45,796 bases of DNA from Brevundimonas sp. UBA5713 (GCF_002419815.1 NZ_DIGV01000005.1:13088-58883), one strand, 5' to 3'. Positions 24,590 through 33,584 are shown, counted from the first letter of the stretch. The notes: generated by a model from the sequence alone, not told the origin. Program-made: numbers and translations.

Positions 24590-25432
24590 TCAGGGAGCGG
24601 TCACCCGCGCATTGATGGGCACATCGCAGACCGAAAAATCGGCACCGCGCGCCTGACGCACGCTTTCCACCCGCGCGGCAAAAGCCGTGCTGCGGGTGTC
24701 TTCCACCTGAACCACGGGCCGCTCGGCCTCAGGCAGCTGATCGCCCATGCGCACGCGGGTCATCACATCTGGCTCATCCACCATGCCGCTGGGTAGAGGG
24801 CTGTCTTTCAACCCGTTGACCACCGACTGGCCGTCGATCACGCGGCCCCAGACGGTGTAGCGTTTATCCAGCGATGGATAGGCCGCGCGCATCAGGAAGA
24901 ACTGGGCATTGGCGCTATTCTCAGCCGTGTCGCGCGCCATACCCGCCACGCCCTCGCAATAGGTGGCCCAAGCGTGAACCTTGCCGTCATATGAGCGGGC
25001 AAAATAGCTGTCCGGCTGCGTAATCACCGGCACCGTGTCCATAAAGCCGACCTGCGCGCCGGTCGGACGCGCCACAGCGCTGAAGGTGGACTGCGGATCA
25101 CGACGGATAGTGAACTCGGCGTCGAGGTCAGGCAGCGGGCTGCTGCCCTCGCCCGTGCCGGTCTGATCGCCGGTCTGGGCCATAAAGCCGTCGATCACGC
25201 GATGCCATTTCACGTTGTCATAAAACCCCTGCCCCGCCAGTTCGCGAATGCGCTGAACATGGTTTGGGGCCAGATCGGGGTTCATCTCGACGAGGATGCG
25301 GCCCTTATTGGTATCGATCACCAACAAACGTTCGGCCTTAACCGTGCGCCAGTCATCCTGCGCACGGGCTGCGCCCGCACACATCAGGGCCGCGCCAAGA
25401 GCGGCGGCTGCAACAAACCTAATCGCTGTCAT
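24590..25432 (-). CDS. Periplasmic cyclophilin-type peptidyl-prolyl isomerase (copy 1)
   Basis: A 280-residue protein with a signal peptide (MTAIRFVAAAALGAALMCAG, cleavage after ARA) and a cyclophilin domain. VIDTNKGRILVEMNPDLAPNHVQRI leads into the signature FYDNVKWHRVIDGFMAQTGD, and the NSANAQFFLM segment follows. Cyclophilins catalyse cis-trans isomerisation of Xaa-Pro bonds; here this would be in the periplasm. An insertion of about 70 residues (DAEFTIRRDPQS through WATYCEGVAG) is longer than in E. coli PpiA. The ATG at 25432 has GGAGGG upstream. It follows a paralogue by 31 bases on the same strand. Confidence 0.9.
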   Translation of the reverse strand: MTAIRFVAAAALGAALMCAGAARAQDDWRTVKAERLLVIDTNKGRILVEMNPDLAPNHVQRIRELAGQGFYDNVKWHRVIDGFMAQTGDQTGTGEGSSPLPDLDAEFTIRRDPQSTFSAVARPTGAQVGFMDTVPVITQPDSYFARSYDGKVHAWATYCEGVAGMARDTAENSANAQFFLMRAAYPSLDKRYTVWGRVIDGQSVVNGLKDSPLPSGMVDEPDVMTRVRMGDQLPEAERPVVQVEDTRSTAFAARVESVRQARGADFSVCDVPINARVTAP

Positions 25433-25463
25433 CACACCGCCCTCCCTGACGGTTTGACGCCCG

Positions 25464-26300
25464 TTAGCCGATCTGGACCGGAACCTCGACGTCACAGATG
25501 TTGAAGCTGGCCCCCTTGGCCGCGCGGGCAGCTTCGATGGCCTGAGTGAACGGCGCACTGCCTGCCACAGCTACACGAACGTTCGGGCGTTCATTTTCCG
25601 GCAGGCTGGAGGCCAGACGGGCGCGGGTCACAGTGTCGGCATTGGCCGCCACCGCCCCGTCAGCCGCTTCCGAACCCGGTTGCAGGTTCTTGATCACGTC
25701 CAGGCCCTTCAGCACGCGACCAAACACGGTATAGCCGCCGTTCAGGGCATCGTTCTGGCCCGACATCAGGAAAAACTGGCTGTTGGCACTGTTGGGGCTG
25801 GCCGCACGGGCCATACCTGCCACACCGCCGCAGAACAGCGGGGTGGCATTCACCTTCATATCGGTGGTCAGGAACATCTGCGCGTCCGGCTGGGTGCCGA
25901 TGGCGATGCTGCCGACAAAGCCGCGATAGCCTTCGCCTGCGTTCTCGACCGGCACAAAGCCCGCATCGCGACCGCGACGGAAGCTGAACTCGCCCGCGAT
26001 ATCCGGCAGATCGCTGCCGCCCTGTCCGGTGCCCTGCGGATCGCCGGTCTGGGCCATGAAGCCCGGGATCACACGGTGGAATTTCAGGCCGTCGTAAAAG
26101 CCGTTCTGCGTCAGAGTGCGGATACGCTCTACGTGGTTCGGGGCCACGCGAGGCTCCAGCTCCACCAGAACCTGCCCCTTGGAGGTGTCGATCACCCACA
26201 GATTTTCGGGCGTGACCGTACGCCAGTCGGAAGTCTGGGCAACAGCACCGCCCGCCAGCATAGCCGAGGCGACGACGGCAGAAATCATCAGCTTTTTCAT
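25464..26300 (-). CDS. Periplasmic cyclophilin-type peptidyl-prolyl isomerase (copy 2)
   Basis: A 278-residue paralogue of the adjacent gene. The signal peptide MKKLMISAVVASAMLAGGAVA is followed by SDWRTVTPENLWVIDTSKGQVLVELEP and the signature FYDGLKFHRVIPGFMAQTGD. GMARAASPNSANSQFFLM and GYTVFGRVLKGLDVI complete the fold. The two genes share the DWRTV opening of the mature protein and the C-terminal GASFNICDV/GADFSVCDV ending, which indicates tandem duplication. It starts 13 bases after coaD on the same strand, so coaD and both isomerases may be one transcript. Confidence 0.9.
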   Translation of the reverse strand: MKKLMISAVVASAMLAGGAVAQTSDWRTVTPENLWVIDTSKGQVLVELEPRVAPNHVERIRTLTQNGFYDGLKFHRVIPGFMAQTGDPQGTGQGGSDLPDIAGEFSFRRGRDAGFVPVENAGEGYRGFVGSIAIGTQPDAQMFLTTDMKVNATPLFCGGVAGMARAASPNSANSQFFLMSGQNDALNGGYTVFGRVLKGLDVIKNLQPGSEAADGAVAANADTVTRARLASSLPENERPNVRVAVAGSAPFTQAIEAARAAKGASFNICDVEVPVQIG

Positions 26301-26313
26301 ATCAACCTGGGTC

Positions 26314-26799
26314 TCAGCGCTTGCGCACCTTGTCCAGCACCTCGGCCGCGATGGCGGGGCTGACAAAACTCTCGATATTGCCATTCAACATGGCGATTTC
26401 CTTGACCAGACGCGAGGCGATGGCCTGATGACGCGGATCGGCCATCAGGAAGACCGTTTCGATCTCGCTGTTCAGGCGCTGGTTCATCGCCGTCATCTGG
26501 AATTCGTATTCAAAGTCGGCCACGGCGCGCAGGCCACGCACGATGCAGTTGGCATTCAGCTCTTCGGCGAAATGCATCAGCAGGCTGCTGAACGGGCGCA
26601 CTTCCACGGCGTCACCGAACTGGGCCACTTCACGGCGCAGCATTTCCACGCGCTCGTCGGTGGAGAACAGCGGACCCTTGGCATCATTCTGCGCCACGCC
26701 GATCACCAGTTTGTCGACCAGCTTCACGGCTCGACCTATGATGTCGAGGTGGCCATTGGTGACCGGATCAAAAGTGCCCGGATAAAGTCCGATACGCAT
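26314..26799 (-). CDS. coaD: Phosphopantetheine adenylyltransferase
   Basis: A 161-residue enzyme for the fourth step of coenzyme A synthesis (4'-phosphopantetheine plus ATP to dephospho-CoA). The nucleotidyltransferase motif is GTFDPVTNGHLDII (T-x-G-H). Other family blocks are ANCIVRGLRAVADFEYEFQM and FLMADPRHQAIASRLVKEIA. The length is standard. The start ATG (MRIGLYPGTFDP) aligns with known CoaD N-termini. Confidence 0.97.
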   Translation of the reverse strand: MRIGLYPGTFDPVTNGHLDIIGRAVKLVDKLVIGVAQNDAKGPLFSTDERVEMLRREVAQFGDAVEVRPFSSLLMHFAEELNANCIVRGLRAVADFEYEFQMTAMNQRLNSEIETVFLMADPRHQAIASRLVKEIAMLNGNIESFVSPAIAAEVLDKVRKR

Positions 26800-26891
26800 A
26801 GGCTTTCCTAAGCCTCCCCAACGTTGAGCGCCCTTCGTTTAGCAGGTGCGAAATCCGCCGAACAGCGGAAATGCTTTCACTTCCCCGTTGA

Positions 26892-27707
26892 TTAGGGTGC
26901 GCGGACGATCGCGTGCGGCGGGTGCGAACGCCAGGCCGCTTCCACCTTGGCCAGTAAATCGGGCGCGCCTGCGAAGCGGATGTCGTTGATCGAGGCCAGC
27001 CCTGCACAGGGCGTTGCGCTGTTGCAGGCAAAGGCTGCATCCATAACCCCCAGCGCGTCCAGATCGACCACTTCCTGGCGCTGTTCAACGCCCATATCGG
27101 CCAGACCCTGCTTGATTAAAATCTGGGCCACGCCATCCAGCATAGCCCCTTTAGGCCAGATCACCGTATCGCTCTGCACGAAGCCAAGGTTCCACGTGCC
27201 GCCTTCGGTCAGGCGGCCGAAGCGGTCGATCAGAACCACATCGTCATAGCCCTGTATGCGTGCCTCTCTGCGCGCATGGATCAGGTCAAAGGTCGCCACA
27301 TGTTTGATCTCGGGCCGATAGCGTTCGTGCACGAGACCCACACAGCGCAACCCTGCTCCTAACGGCGCAGGCGCGGGCGTCACACTGATCAAAACGCCGG
27401 GGCGCACCACGGCCTCGGGAGTGCGCGGGGTGATCTGGTCCGAGAACAGGTTGATCTTGATCCACGCCTGCTCGCGTCCGGCCACAGCCTGAGCCAGCCC
27501 CCGCTTCACCGCATGGCGGTCAATGTCGGCCCCAAACAGGTCTAGCGCCCATTTCGACAGGCGCGACAGGTGCAGGTCCAGTCCCCTCACCGCGCTGTCT
27601 TCCACACGGAACGAAGTATAGGCCCCGTACGACTGGGCACGGATCAGGTCTTGGGTCTCAGCAGATACAAAATGGCCGTCGAGCCACATGACGGGTTCGA
27701 CGGCCAT
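26892..27707 (-). CDS. Class IV (fold-type IV) PLP aminotransferase-like protein
   Basis: A 271-residue protein of the branched-chain aminotransferase / aminodeoxychorismate lyase superfamily. The opening MWLDGHFVSAETQ, the PLP lysine in RPEIKHVATFDLIHARREA and the LTEGGTWNLGFV segment (equivalent to LTEGSxSNIFFV) support the fold. ASINDIRF corresponds to the motif near the second phosphate loop. The substrate cannot be told from sequence. It starts 5 bases after the gyrA stop with no visible ribosome-binding site, so it is probably translated by coupling to gyrA. Confidence 0.85.
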   Translation of the reverse strand: MAVEPVMWLDGHFVSAETQDLIRAQSYGAYTSFRVEDSAVRGLDLHLSRLSKWALDLFGADIDRHAVKRGLAQAVAGREQAWIKINLFSDQITPRTPEAVVRPGVLISVTPAPAPLGAGLRCVGLVHERYRPEIKHVATFDLIHARREARIQGYDDVVLIDRFGRLTEGGTWNLGFVQSDTVIWPKGAMLDGVAQILIKQGLADMGVEQRQEVVDLDALGVMDAAFACNSATPCAGLASINDIRFAGAPDLLAKVEAAWRSHPPHAIVRAP

Positions 27708-27712
27708 TAGGC

Positions 27713-30511
27713 TTAGTCTTCCGAAGCGGTCGGCGCTTCGGTGATCTCGACGGCTTCGCCCTCGATCACACCTTCGGCCTCGATGTCAGCCTCGTCCTCG
27801 CCTTGCGATGGCAGGCGCTCGACGGAAACGACGCGCTCGTCCTTGCCGGTGCGGAAGATCATCACGCCCTGGCTGGAGCGGCCCACGATGCGGACCTGTT
27901 CGACCGGCGTGCGGATCATCTGGCCACCGTCGGTGACCAGTAGCAGGTCATCGGCGGCGTCCACCGGGAAGGCTGCGGCCAGACGTTTGCCGGCGCGGCC
28001 ACCCAGACCGTGTGCGGTCAAACCCTGACCACCACGACCGGTGCGGCGGTACTCATAGGCGCTGGAGCGTTTGCCCAGACCGTTTTCGGAAACGGTCAAG
28101 ATGAACTGCTCGGCAGCCTCCAGTTCGGCGATGCGTTCAGCCGACAGATCGACGGCGGCGACGGCATCATCCTCGGCCTCGGTCGATGCCGCGTCGTCCT
28201 CGCCCTCACCAGCCGCAGCGCGGCGCTTGGCGTTGGCATATTTGACGTAAGCCGCGCGCTCTTCCGGCGAAGCGTCCACGCGGCCCAGAACGGCCATGGA
28301 GATCACCTCGTCGCCGTCTTGCAGACGGATACCGCGAACGCCCGTCGAGTCACGGCCCTTGAACACGCGCACATCGTCCGCCTTGAAGCGGATGGCGCGG
28401 CCCAGAGCGGTCGTCAGCAGGATATCGTCTTCGGCATTACAGATGGCGACACCGACCATGTGGTCGCCGTCTTCCAGCTTCATGGCGATCTTGCCCGCAC
28501 GGTTCACGGTAGCGAAATCGCTGAGCTTGTTACGACGCACATCGCCCGACTTGGTGGCGAACATGATGTCGTAGTCGCCCCACGTCGCTTCGTCTTCCGG
28601 CAGCGGCAGCACGTTCATGATGCTGTCGCCCGGCTCGATCGGCAGCAGGTTGACGAAGGCCTTGCCCTTGGACTGCGGCGTGCCCAGCGGCAGACGCCAC
28701 GTCTTGAGCTTATAGGCCTTGCCGTTGGTGGCGAAGAACAGGACCGGCGTGTGGGTCGAGGCCGAGAAGACGCCGGTGATGGCATCTTCATCCTTCATCG
28801 ACATGGCCGAACGGCCCTTACCGCCGCGATGCTGGGTGCGATAGGCATTCAGAGCCACACGCTTCACATAGCCGGTGTGGGTGACGGTCACGACCATGTC
28901 CTCACGCGGGATCAGGTCTTCGTCTTCCATCTCGTGATCGCCCTCACCGATGACGGTGCGGCGCGGAACAGCGAACTGCTCCTTCACGGCCAGCAGGTCC
29001 TCACGGATGATGGCCAGCACGTTCTTGCGATCCGACAGGATTTCGAGGTGACCGGCGATGGTATCCGCCAGCGACTTGGCCTCGCCAAAAATGTCGTCGC
29101 GGCCCAGACCGGTCAGGCGCGAAAGGGTCAGCGCCAGAATGGCCTTGGCCTGTTCGTCGGTCAGCTTGATCAGGCCGCCTTCGACCAGCACCGTGCGCGG
29201 GTCGGCGATCAGATCGACCAGAGCCATCATGTCACCCACCGGCCAGGCCTTGGCCTGCAGGCGCTCGCGCGCTTCGGCCGGATCAGCCGACGAACGGATG
29301 ATGTGGATCACTTCGTCGATATTGGCGACAGCCACAGCCAGACCGACCAAGACGTGACCACGGTCACGGGCCTTGTTCAGTTCGAACTTGATGCGGCGGA
29401 CGATGACTTCTTCGCGGAACTCGAGGAAGGCTTCCAGCAGGGCGCGCAGGCCCATCTGTTCCGGACGGCCACGGTTCAGCGCCAGCATGTTGACGCCGAA
29501 CGACGATTGCAGCGCCGTATAACGATAAAGCTGGTTCAGGATCACATCGCCCGAAGCGTCGCGCTTCAGTTCGATGACCATGCGCATGCCGTCGCGGTCG
29601 GATTCGTCGCGGACGTCGGAAATGCCTTCCAGACGCTTCTCGCGCACCATCTCGGCGATACGCTCGATCAGGGTCTGTTTATTGACCTGATAGGGCAGCT
29701 CGGTGATGACGATGGCTTCGCGATCCTTGCGGATCTCTTCGATCGAGGCCTTGCCGCGCACGATGACCGAACCGCGACCGTCGCGCAGGGCGTTGCGCGG
29801 GGCGGTACGGCCCATAATCTCGCCGCCGGTCGGGAAGTCCGGACCCGGAACGATATCCAGCAGGGCATCGTCGGAAATGTTCTCGTCGTCCAGCAGGGCG
29901 ATCGAGGCGTCGATAACTTCACCGAGGTTATGCGGCGGGATATTCGTCGCCATACCCACGGCGATACCGCCGGCACCGTTGACCAGCAGGTTCGGAATAC
30001 GGGTCGGCAGAACGACCGGTTCCAGTTCTTTTTCGTCGTAGTTCGGCTGGAAATCGACAGTGTCCTTGTCGATGTCGGTCAGCATGGCCACAGCGGCGTG
30101 GGTCATGCGGCACTCGGTGTAACGCATCGAGGCCGGCATATCGCCGTCGACCGAACCGAAATTGCCCTGACCGTCCACCAGCGTCAGGCCCATGGAGAAG
30201 TCCTGGGCCATACGGACCAGAGCCATGTAGACGGAGCTGTCACCGTGCGGGTGGAAACGACCCAGCACGTCACCCACAACGCGGGCGCACTTCGAATAGC
30301 TGCGCTCGGGCGACATGTTCAGGTCGTGCATCGAATACAGGATGCGGCGGTGAACGGGCTTCAGGCCGTCGCGCGCATCCGGCAGGGCGCGACTAACGAT
30401 CACACTCATGGCGTAGTCGAGATATGAACGTTTCAGCTCGTTCTCGATAGTGATAGTCGCAATATCGCCGGATGCCGAAGGGGCGCCGTTTTGGTAACTG
30501 TCGTCGGTCAA
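27713..30511 (-). CDS. gyrA: DNA gyrase subunit A
   Basis: A 932-residue subunit of the type II topoisomerase that introduces negative supercoils. The catalytic Tyr is residue 131 (SMRYTECR), and the winged-helix region precedes it. The quinolone-resistance region reads HPHGDSSVYMALVRMAQ, with Ser at the E. coli-83 position and Met at the 87 position. The C-terminal wrapping domain carries the GyrA box QHRGGKG. Between two blades of that domain there is an acidic Ala/Glu/Asp-rich insertion of about 50 residues (EGEDDAASTEAEDD region), apparently a lineage feature. The start is TTG at 30511 with a weak ribosome-binding site. sodC is divergent. Confidence 0.97.
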   Translation of the reverse strand: MTDDSYQNGAPSASGDIATITIENELKRSYLDYAMSVIVSRALPDARDGLKPVHRRILYSMHDLNMSPERSYSKCARVVGDVLGRFHPHGDSSVYMALVRMAQDFSMGLTLVDGQGNFGSVDGDMPASMRYTECRMTHAAVAMLTDIDKDTVDFQPNYDEKELEPVVLPTRIPNLLVNGAGGIAVGMATNIPPHNLGEVIDASIALLDDENISDDALLDIVPGPDFPTGGEIMGRTAPRNALRDGRGSVIVRGKASIEEIRKDREAIVITELPYQVNKQTLIERIAEMVREKRLEGISDVRDESDRDGMRMVIELKRDASGDVILNQLYRYTALQSSFGVNMLALNRGRPEQMGLRALLEAFLEFREEVIVRRIKFELNKARDRGHVLVGLAVAVANIDEVIHIIRSSADPAEARERLQAKAWPVGDMMALVDLIADPRTVLVEGGLIKLTDEQAKAILALTLSRLTGLGRDDIFGEAKSLADTIAGHLEILSDRKNVLAIIREDLLAVKEQFAVPRRTVIGEGDHEMEDEDLIPREDMVVTVTHTGYVKRVALNAYRTQHRGGKGRSAMSMKDEDAITGVFSASTHTPVLFFATNGKAYKLKTWRLPLGTPQSKGKAFVNLLPIEPGDSIMNVLPLPEDEATWGDYDIMFATKSGDVRRNKLSDFATVNRAGKIAMKLEDGDHMVGVAICNAEDDILLTTALGRAIRFKADDVRVFKGRDSTGVRGIRLQDGDEVISMAVLGRVDASPEERAAYVKYANAKRRAAAGEGEDDAASTEAEDDAVAAVDLSAERIAELEAAEQFILTVSENGLGKRSSAYEYRRTGRGGQGLTAHGLGGRAGKRLAAAFPVDAADDLLLVTDGGQMIRTPVEQVRIVGRSSQGVMIFRTGKDERVVSVERLPSQGEDEADIEAEGVIEGEAVEITEAPTASED

Positions 30512-30635
30512 GGAAATCAGGCTTTAAATGGCCGGAATCGGAACGTGATCCGCTAGGGTCGGTTCTAGCACTCTAGGGCCGTCGTGGCAAAAGCTGCGAA
30601 GGGCCAAAATGCCGATAGCCAAAGGAAGAATGACA

Positions 30636-31235
30636 ATGAAAAAATCTGCAATCGTCGTTGCCGCTAGCGGGATCATGGCCCTCACCGTCGGGTGCGCCGC
30701 CACGGCGCAGGAGAGCCACCATCAGGGTCACGGCGCAGCGCACGCGACGGGACAGGCCGCACCGGCAGCCACCGCGACCAAGACCGTGAACCTGATCAAT
30801 GGTCAGGGCCAGTCCGCCGGTCAGGTGACGCTGAAACAGGGCCGTACCGGCCTGCTGATGGTGGTCGAAGCCCAAGGCCTGACGCCGGGTTGGCACGGCA
30901 TCCACCTGCATGCCACTGCCCAATGTGAAGCCCCCTTCACCTCGGCCGGTGCCCACATCAACCATGCCGATCCGAAGGTGCCGCACGGCCTGCTGAACCC
31001 GGCCGGTCCCGATGATGGCGACCTGCCGAACATCTTTGCTGACGCCAACGGTGTCGCCAAGGCCGAGCTGTTCAGCACCCGCGCCAGCCTGCAGCAGGGG
31101 CTGCCGGGCGTGCTGCTGGCCGATGCCGACGGTTCGGCCATCGTGATCCACGCCAATGCCGACGACCACAGCAGCCAGCCCATTGGCGGTGCCGGCGACC
31201 GCGTGGCCTGTGGCGTGATCGAAGCCGCCCGCTAA
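30636..31235 (+). CDS. sodC: Periplasmic Cu/Zn superoxide dismutase
   Basis: A 199-residue protein with an N-terminal signal (MKKSAIVVAASGIMALTVG then CAATAQ) that could be read as a lipoprotein signal or a cleaved signal peptide. A His-rich linker (SHHQGHGAAHATG) follows. The enzyme domain shows GWHGIHLHATAQCE (copper ligands and disulfide Cys), AGAHINHADPKVPHG (bridging and zinc His), GDLPNI, and IVIHANADDHSSQPIGGAGDRVACGVI. It detoxifies superoxide in the periplasm. The ATG at 30636 has GGAAG 7 bases upstream; another in-frame ATG lies 6 bases earlier. A terminator follows. Confidence 0.93.
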   Translation: MKKSAIVVAASGIMALTVGCAATAQESHHQGHGAAHATGQAAPAATATKTVNLINGQGQSAGQVTLKQGRTGLLMVVEAQGLTPGWHGIHLHATAQCEAPFTSAGAHINHADPKVPHGLLNPAGPDDGDLPNIFADANGVAKAELFSTRASLQQGLPGVLLADADGSAIVIHANADDHSSQPIGGAGDRVACGVIEAAR

Positions 31236-31257
31236 GACACACTGTCGGCCAAACGAC

Positions 31258-31293
31258 AAAGGGCGGCGCACCGCATGGTGCCCCGCCCTTTTT
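31258..31293 (+). terminator. Rho-independent terminator after sodC
   Basis: A 15-base arm starting AAAGGGCGG (31258-31272) pairs with 31277-31291 around GCAT with a single internal mismatch. A T run follows on the plus strand and an A run precedes it. It separates sodC from the convergent EamA gene and may serve both. Confidence 0.85.
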
Positions 31294-31315
31294 CTTGACT
31301 GAAATCCTGTTGCCC

Positions 31316-32203
31316 TTAGCGGGCCGCGCCCGACCGCAGGCCCCGCTCGGCAGCCGCCACCACGATCACGCCTGCCATGGTCAGCGAGGCACCAATGATG
31401 ATCTGGGTGGTCAGCACATCATTCATGAACAGCCAACCCATCAGCACCGACACCACGGTCGAGCCGAGCAGATAGGGCGTCACACGACCTGCCTCGCGTC
31501 GCTGGACCAGCCAGAACAACAAGGTGGTCGCCGCCACAGACGACAGCAGACCGGCCCATAGCACGGAGCCCCAAACCAAAGGCGTGGCCGCTCGCGCGCC
31601 TTCCAGATGGCCGGTCTCGAACAGGAACGACCCCAGCGCCAGGCTGGGCAAGGCCGTCCATGCCAGAATGCCCTGCATCTTGAGCGGCGGGATGGAGGCG
31701 GTGCGGCGGGCAATTACCGTGACAAGCGCCCAGACCGCAGCGCCAAGCGTGCCAAACACAATCCCCTCCCAGTCCGCCAAGGCATGGGGATCCGCGGTCA
31801 TCCACGCCACGCCGACGAAGGCGACCAGCATGCCGATAATGGCCGATATTTTGACCTTCTCGCCCAACAGCAGGAAGGCAAACAGGGTGGTGAACGGGAT
31901 CCACATCTGGGTAGCGACCGACACAGGGCTAACGTCCTGCGAGATCGAAAAGGCGTAATAGATCAGTCCATAGTGCACCGGACCGCCTAGCAAGGCGATC
32001 AGCACCATGCTCTTCCAATTCGGAAACGGCGGTCGCAGGAACGGCAACAGGCACACGCCTGCGATCATAAAGCGCAGGGACGCCACCATCATCGGCGGCA
32101 TGTATTCGGTGGCCAGCTTGGCCGCTGCGTTGTTAACGCCCCAAATAATGACGATAGCCGCAATAGCAGCCAACTCCAGGGGACTGAGCTTCTGATCCAA
32201 CAT
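31316..32203 (-). CDS. EamA-family (DMT superfamily) transporter
   Basis: A 295-residue integral membrane protein with ten predicted helices in two EamA repeats. The first begins LAAIAAIVIIWGVNNAAAKLA, with the typical W-G-N start, and the second begins WEGIVFGTLGAAVWALVTVIARR. Each ends in a helix with the LLGE (residues about 113-116) or equivalent segment. Proteins of this type export or import small metabolites such as amino acids or nucleosides. The substrate is not evident. It is convergent with sodC and divergent from the next gene. Confidence 0.88.
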   Translation of the reverse strand: MLDQKLSPLELAAIAAIVIIWGVNNAAAKLATEYMPPMMVASLRFMIAGVCLLPFLRPPFPNWKSMVLIALLGGPVHYGLIYYAFSISQDVSPVSVATQMWIPFTTLFAFLLLGEKVKISAIIGMLVAFVGVAWMTADPHALADWEGIVFGTLGAAVWALVTVIARRTASIPPLKMQGILAWTALPSLALGSFLFETGHLEGARAATPLVWGSVLWAGLLSSVAATTLLFWLVQRREAGRVTPYLLGSTVVSVLMGWLFMNDVLTTQIIIGASLTMAGVIVVAAAERGLRSGAAR

Positions 32204-32360
32204 CGTAATCCGCCCATGCCATAGCCGAAGACCATTGGCTTCTCACGAACAGTGTCAGCGCATTTCGTTCATCTGTCGGGCTTCGCAAGGGCGATCAATA
32301 CGGCTATGGCGCAGGGCGAATACCGCCACAGCTCCGGCGGTGACAAAGGGATAGTGGCTT

Positions 32361-32942
32361 ATGGTTTTTGGCACCCGACTGATCCGTCGCCTGACGGCTG
32401 TGACAGCAATGGTGGGCGCATTGTCCGCGCCCGCTATGGCGTGGGCCGAACCGGTGCTGGTGACCTCACCCACTCCGCTGCCGCTGGACCACAGCCTGCC
32501 GCGCCTGTTTCTAGGGGGCAGCATCGACATGGGCGGGGCCCCCGACTGGCAGGCGGCGATGACCCGTGCCCTGTCAGATATGGACGTGGTTATCCTGAAT
32601 CCGCGTCGGCCTGACTGGAACCCGCAATGGAAGCCCGAAGCGTCCGAGCCCGAGTTCCGCCGTCAGGTGGAATGGGAACTGGCCGCACTGGAAGCCAGTG
32701 ACGTCATCGTCATGTATTTCGCGCCGGGCACCCAAAGCCCGATCAGCCTGCTGGAAATGGGGCTACACGCCCGCGGCGGCAAACTGATCGTGCTGGCCCC
32801 CGACGGCTTTTGGCGCAAAGGCAATGTCGACATCACCGCCGAGGCCTATGGCGTGCGGCAGGTGTCGACAATGGAAGAACTGACCGCAGCGGTCCGTCAG
32901 GCCTTGTCCGAGGCCGCTACCAAGAGCCGTTTCGACCGATGA
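32361..32942 (+). CDS. Nucleoside 2-deoxyribosyltransferase-like protein with apparent signal peptide
   Basis: A 193-residue protein. Residues about 1-30 (RRLTAVTAMVGALSAPAMAWA) look like a Sec signal peptide with an Ala-x-Ala site. The remainder matches the nucleoside 2-deoxyribosyltransferase-like fold: LFLGGSIDMG, a VVILNPRRPDW strand with a following W, QVEWELAALEASDVIVMYFAPGTQSPISLLEMG (abbreviated here), with a Glu in the usual active-site position, and KLIVLAPDGFWRKGNV. Relatives that I know are cytoplasmic, so export would be unusual. A start at the ATG at 32436 would give a cytoplasmic 168-residue form but has no ribosome-binding site. The true substrate is unknown. Confidence 0.75.
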   Translation: MVFGTRLIRRLTAVTAMVGALSAPAMAWAEPVLVTSPTPLPLDHSLPRLFLGGSIDMGGAPDWQAAMTRALSDMDVVILNPRRPDWNPQWKPEASEPEFRRQVEWELAALEASDVIVMYFAPGTQSPISLLEMGLHARGGKLIVLAPDGFWRKGNVDITAEAYGVRQVSTMEELTAAVRQALSEAATKSRFDR

Positions 32943-32977
32943 AAAAAAAGGCCGCTGGATGATCCAGCGGCCTTTTT
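32943..32977. terminator. Bidirectional terminator between the deoxyribosyltransferase-like gene and ssb
   Basis: GGCCGCTGGA (32950-32959) and TCCAGCGGCC (32963-32972) form a perfect 10-bp stem with a TGA loop, flanked by an A run on the left and a T run on the right. It lies between two convergent genes and should end transcription from both. Confidence 0.92.
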
Positions 32978-32995
32978 CAGGAAATCTGACGAGAC

Positions 32996-33496
32996 TTAGA
33001 ACGGAATGTCGTCGTTCAGGTCATAGCTTTCCTTGGGACCCGACGGGCGGTTGGCACCGCCGGTGGAGAAGCCCGAGGAATAGTCGTCGTCGTTGCGGCC
33101 GCCACCTTGGCCACCGCCGTAACCGCCGCCCTGACCGCCGTCCGAACGACCACCCAGCATGGTCAGGGTGCCGTTGAAGCGTTGCAGGACGATTTCGGTC
33201 GAGTATTTCTCGATGCCTTGGGCGTCGGTGTATTTACGGGTCTGAAGGGCACCCTCGATGTACACGGTCGAGCCCTTCTTCAGATACTGCTCGGCCACCT
33301 TGACGATGTTTTCGTTGAAGATGACCACCGAGTGCCACTCGGTCTTTTCCTTGCGCTCGCCGGTCGCTTTGTCGCGCCACGTTTCCGAGGTGGCGATACG
33401 CAGGTTTGCGACGCGATCGCCCGAGTTCAGGGTGCGGATTTCCGGATCGCGGCCCAGATTGCCGACCAGAATGACCTTGTTGACGCTACCCGCCAT
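32996..33496 (-). CDS. ssb: Single-stranded DNA-binding protein
   Basis: A 166-residue SSB. The OB fold (about residues 1-110) starts AGSVNKVILVGNLGRDPEIR and includes ATSETWRDKATGERKEKTEWH. A Gly/Gln-rich linker (GGGYGGGQGGGRNDDD) leads to the acidic tip DLNDDIPF, which recruits partner proteins. The ATG at 33496 has AAGGA about 8 bases upstream; a longer in-frame reading to 33529 is not needed. It acts in replication, recombination and repair. Confidence 0.97.
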   Translation of the reverse strand: MAGSVNKVILVGNLGRDPEIRTLNSGDRVANLRIATSETWRDKATGERKEKTEWHSVVIFNENIVKVAEQYLKKGSTVYIEGALQTRKYTDAQGIEKYSTEIVLQRFNGTLTMLGGRSDGGQGGGYGGGQGGGRNDDDYSSGFSTGGANRPSGPKESYDLNDDIPF

Positions 33497-33584
33497 GACC
33501 GATGTCCTTAGATTATTTTTGTCCGCCACAGCCTAGCGGACTGCGGCGGAATGTTCCAGTTTCGTTCTGATCCGGTGACCAGAA

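Noticed and set aside
28010..30427. Long open frame of 805 codons on the plus strand over gyrA
   Set aside because: It is an antisense shadow of a clear gyrA gene in GC-rich DNA, with His/Gln-rich composition and no family motif.
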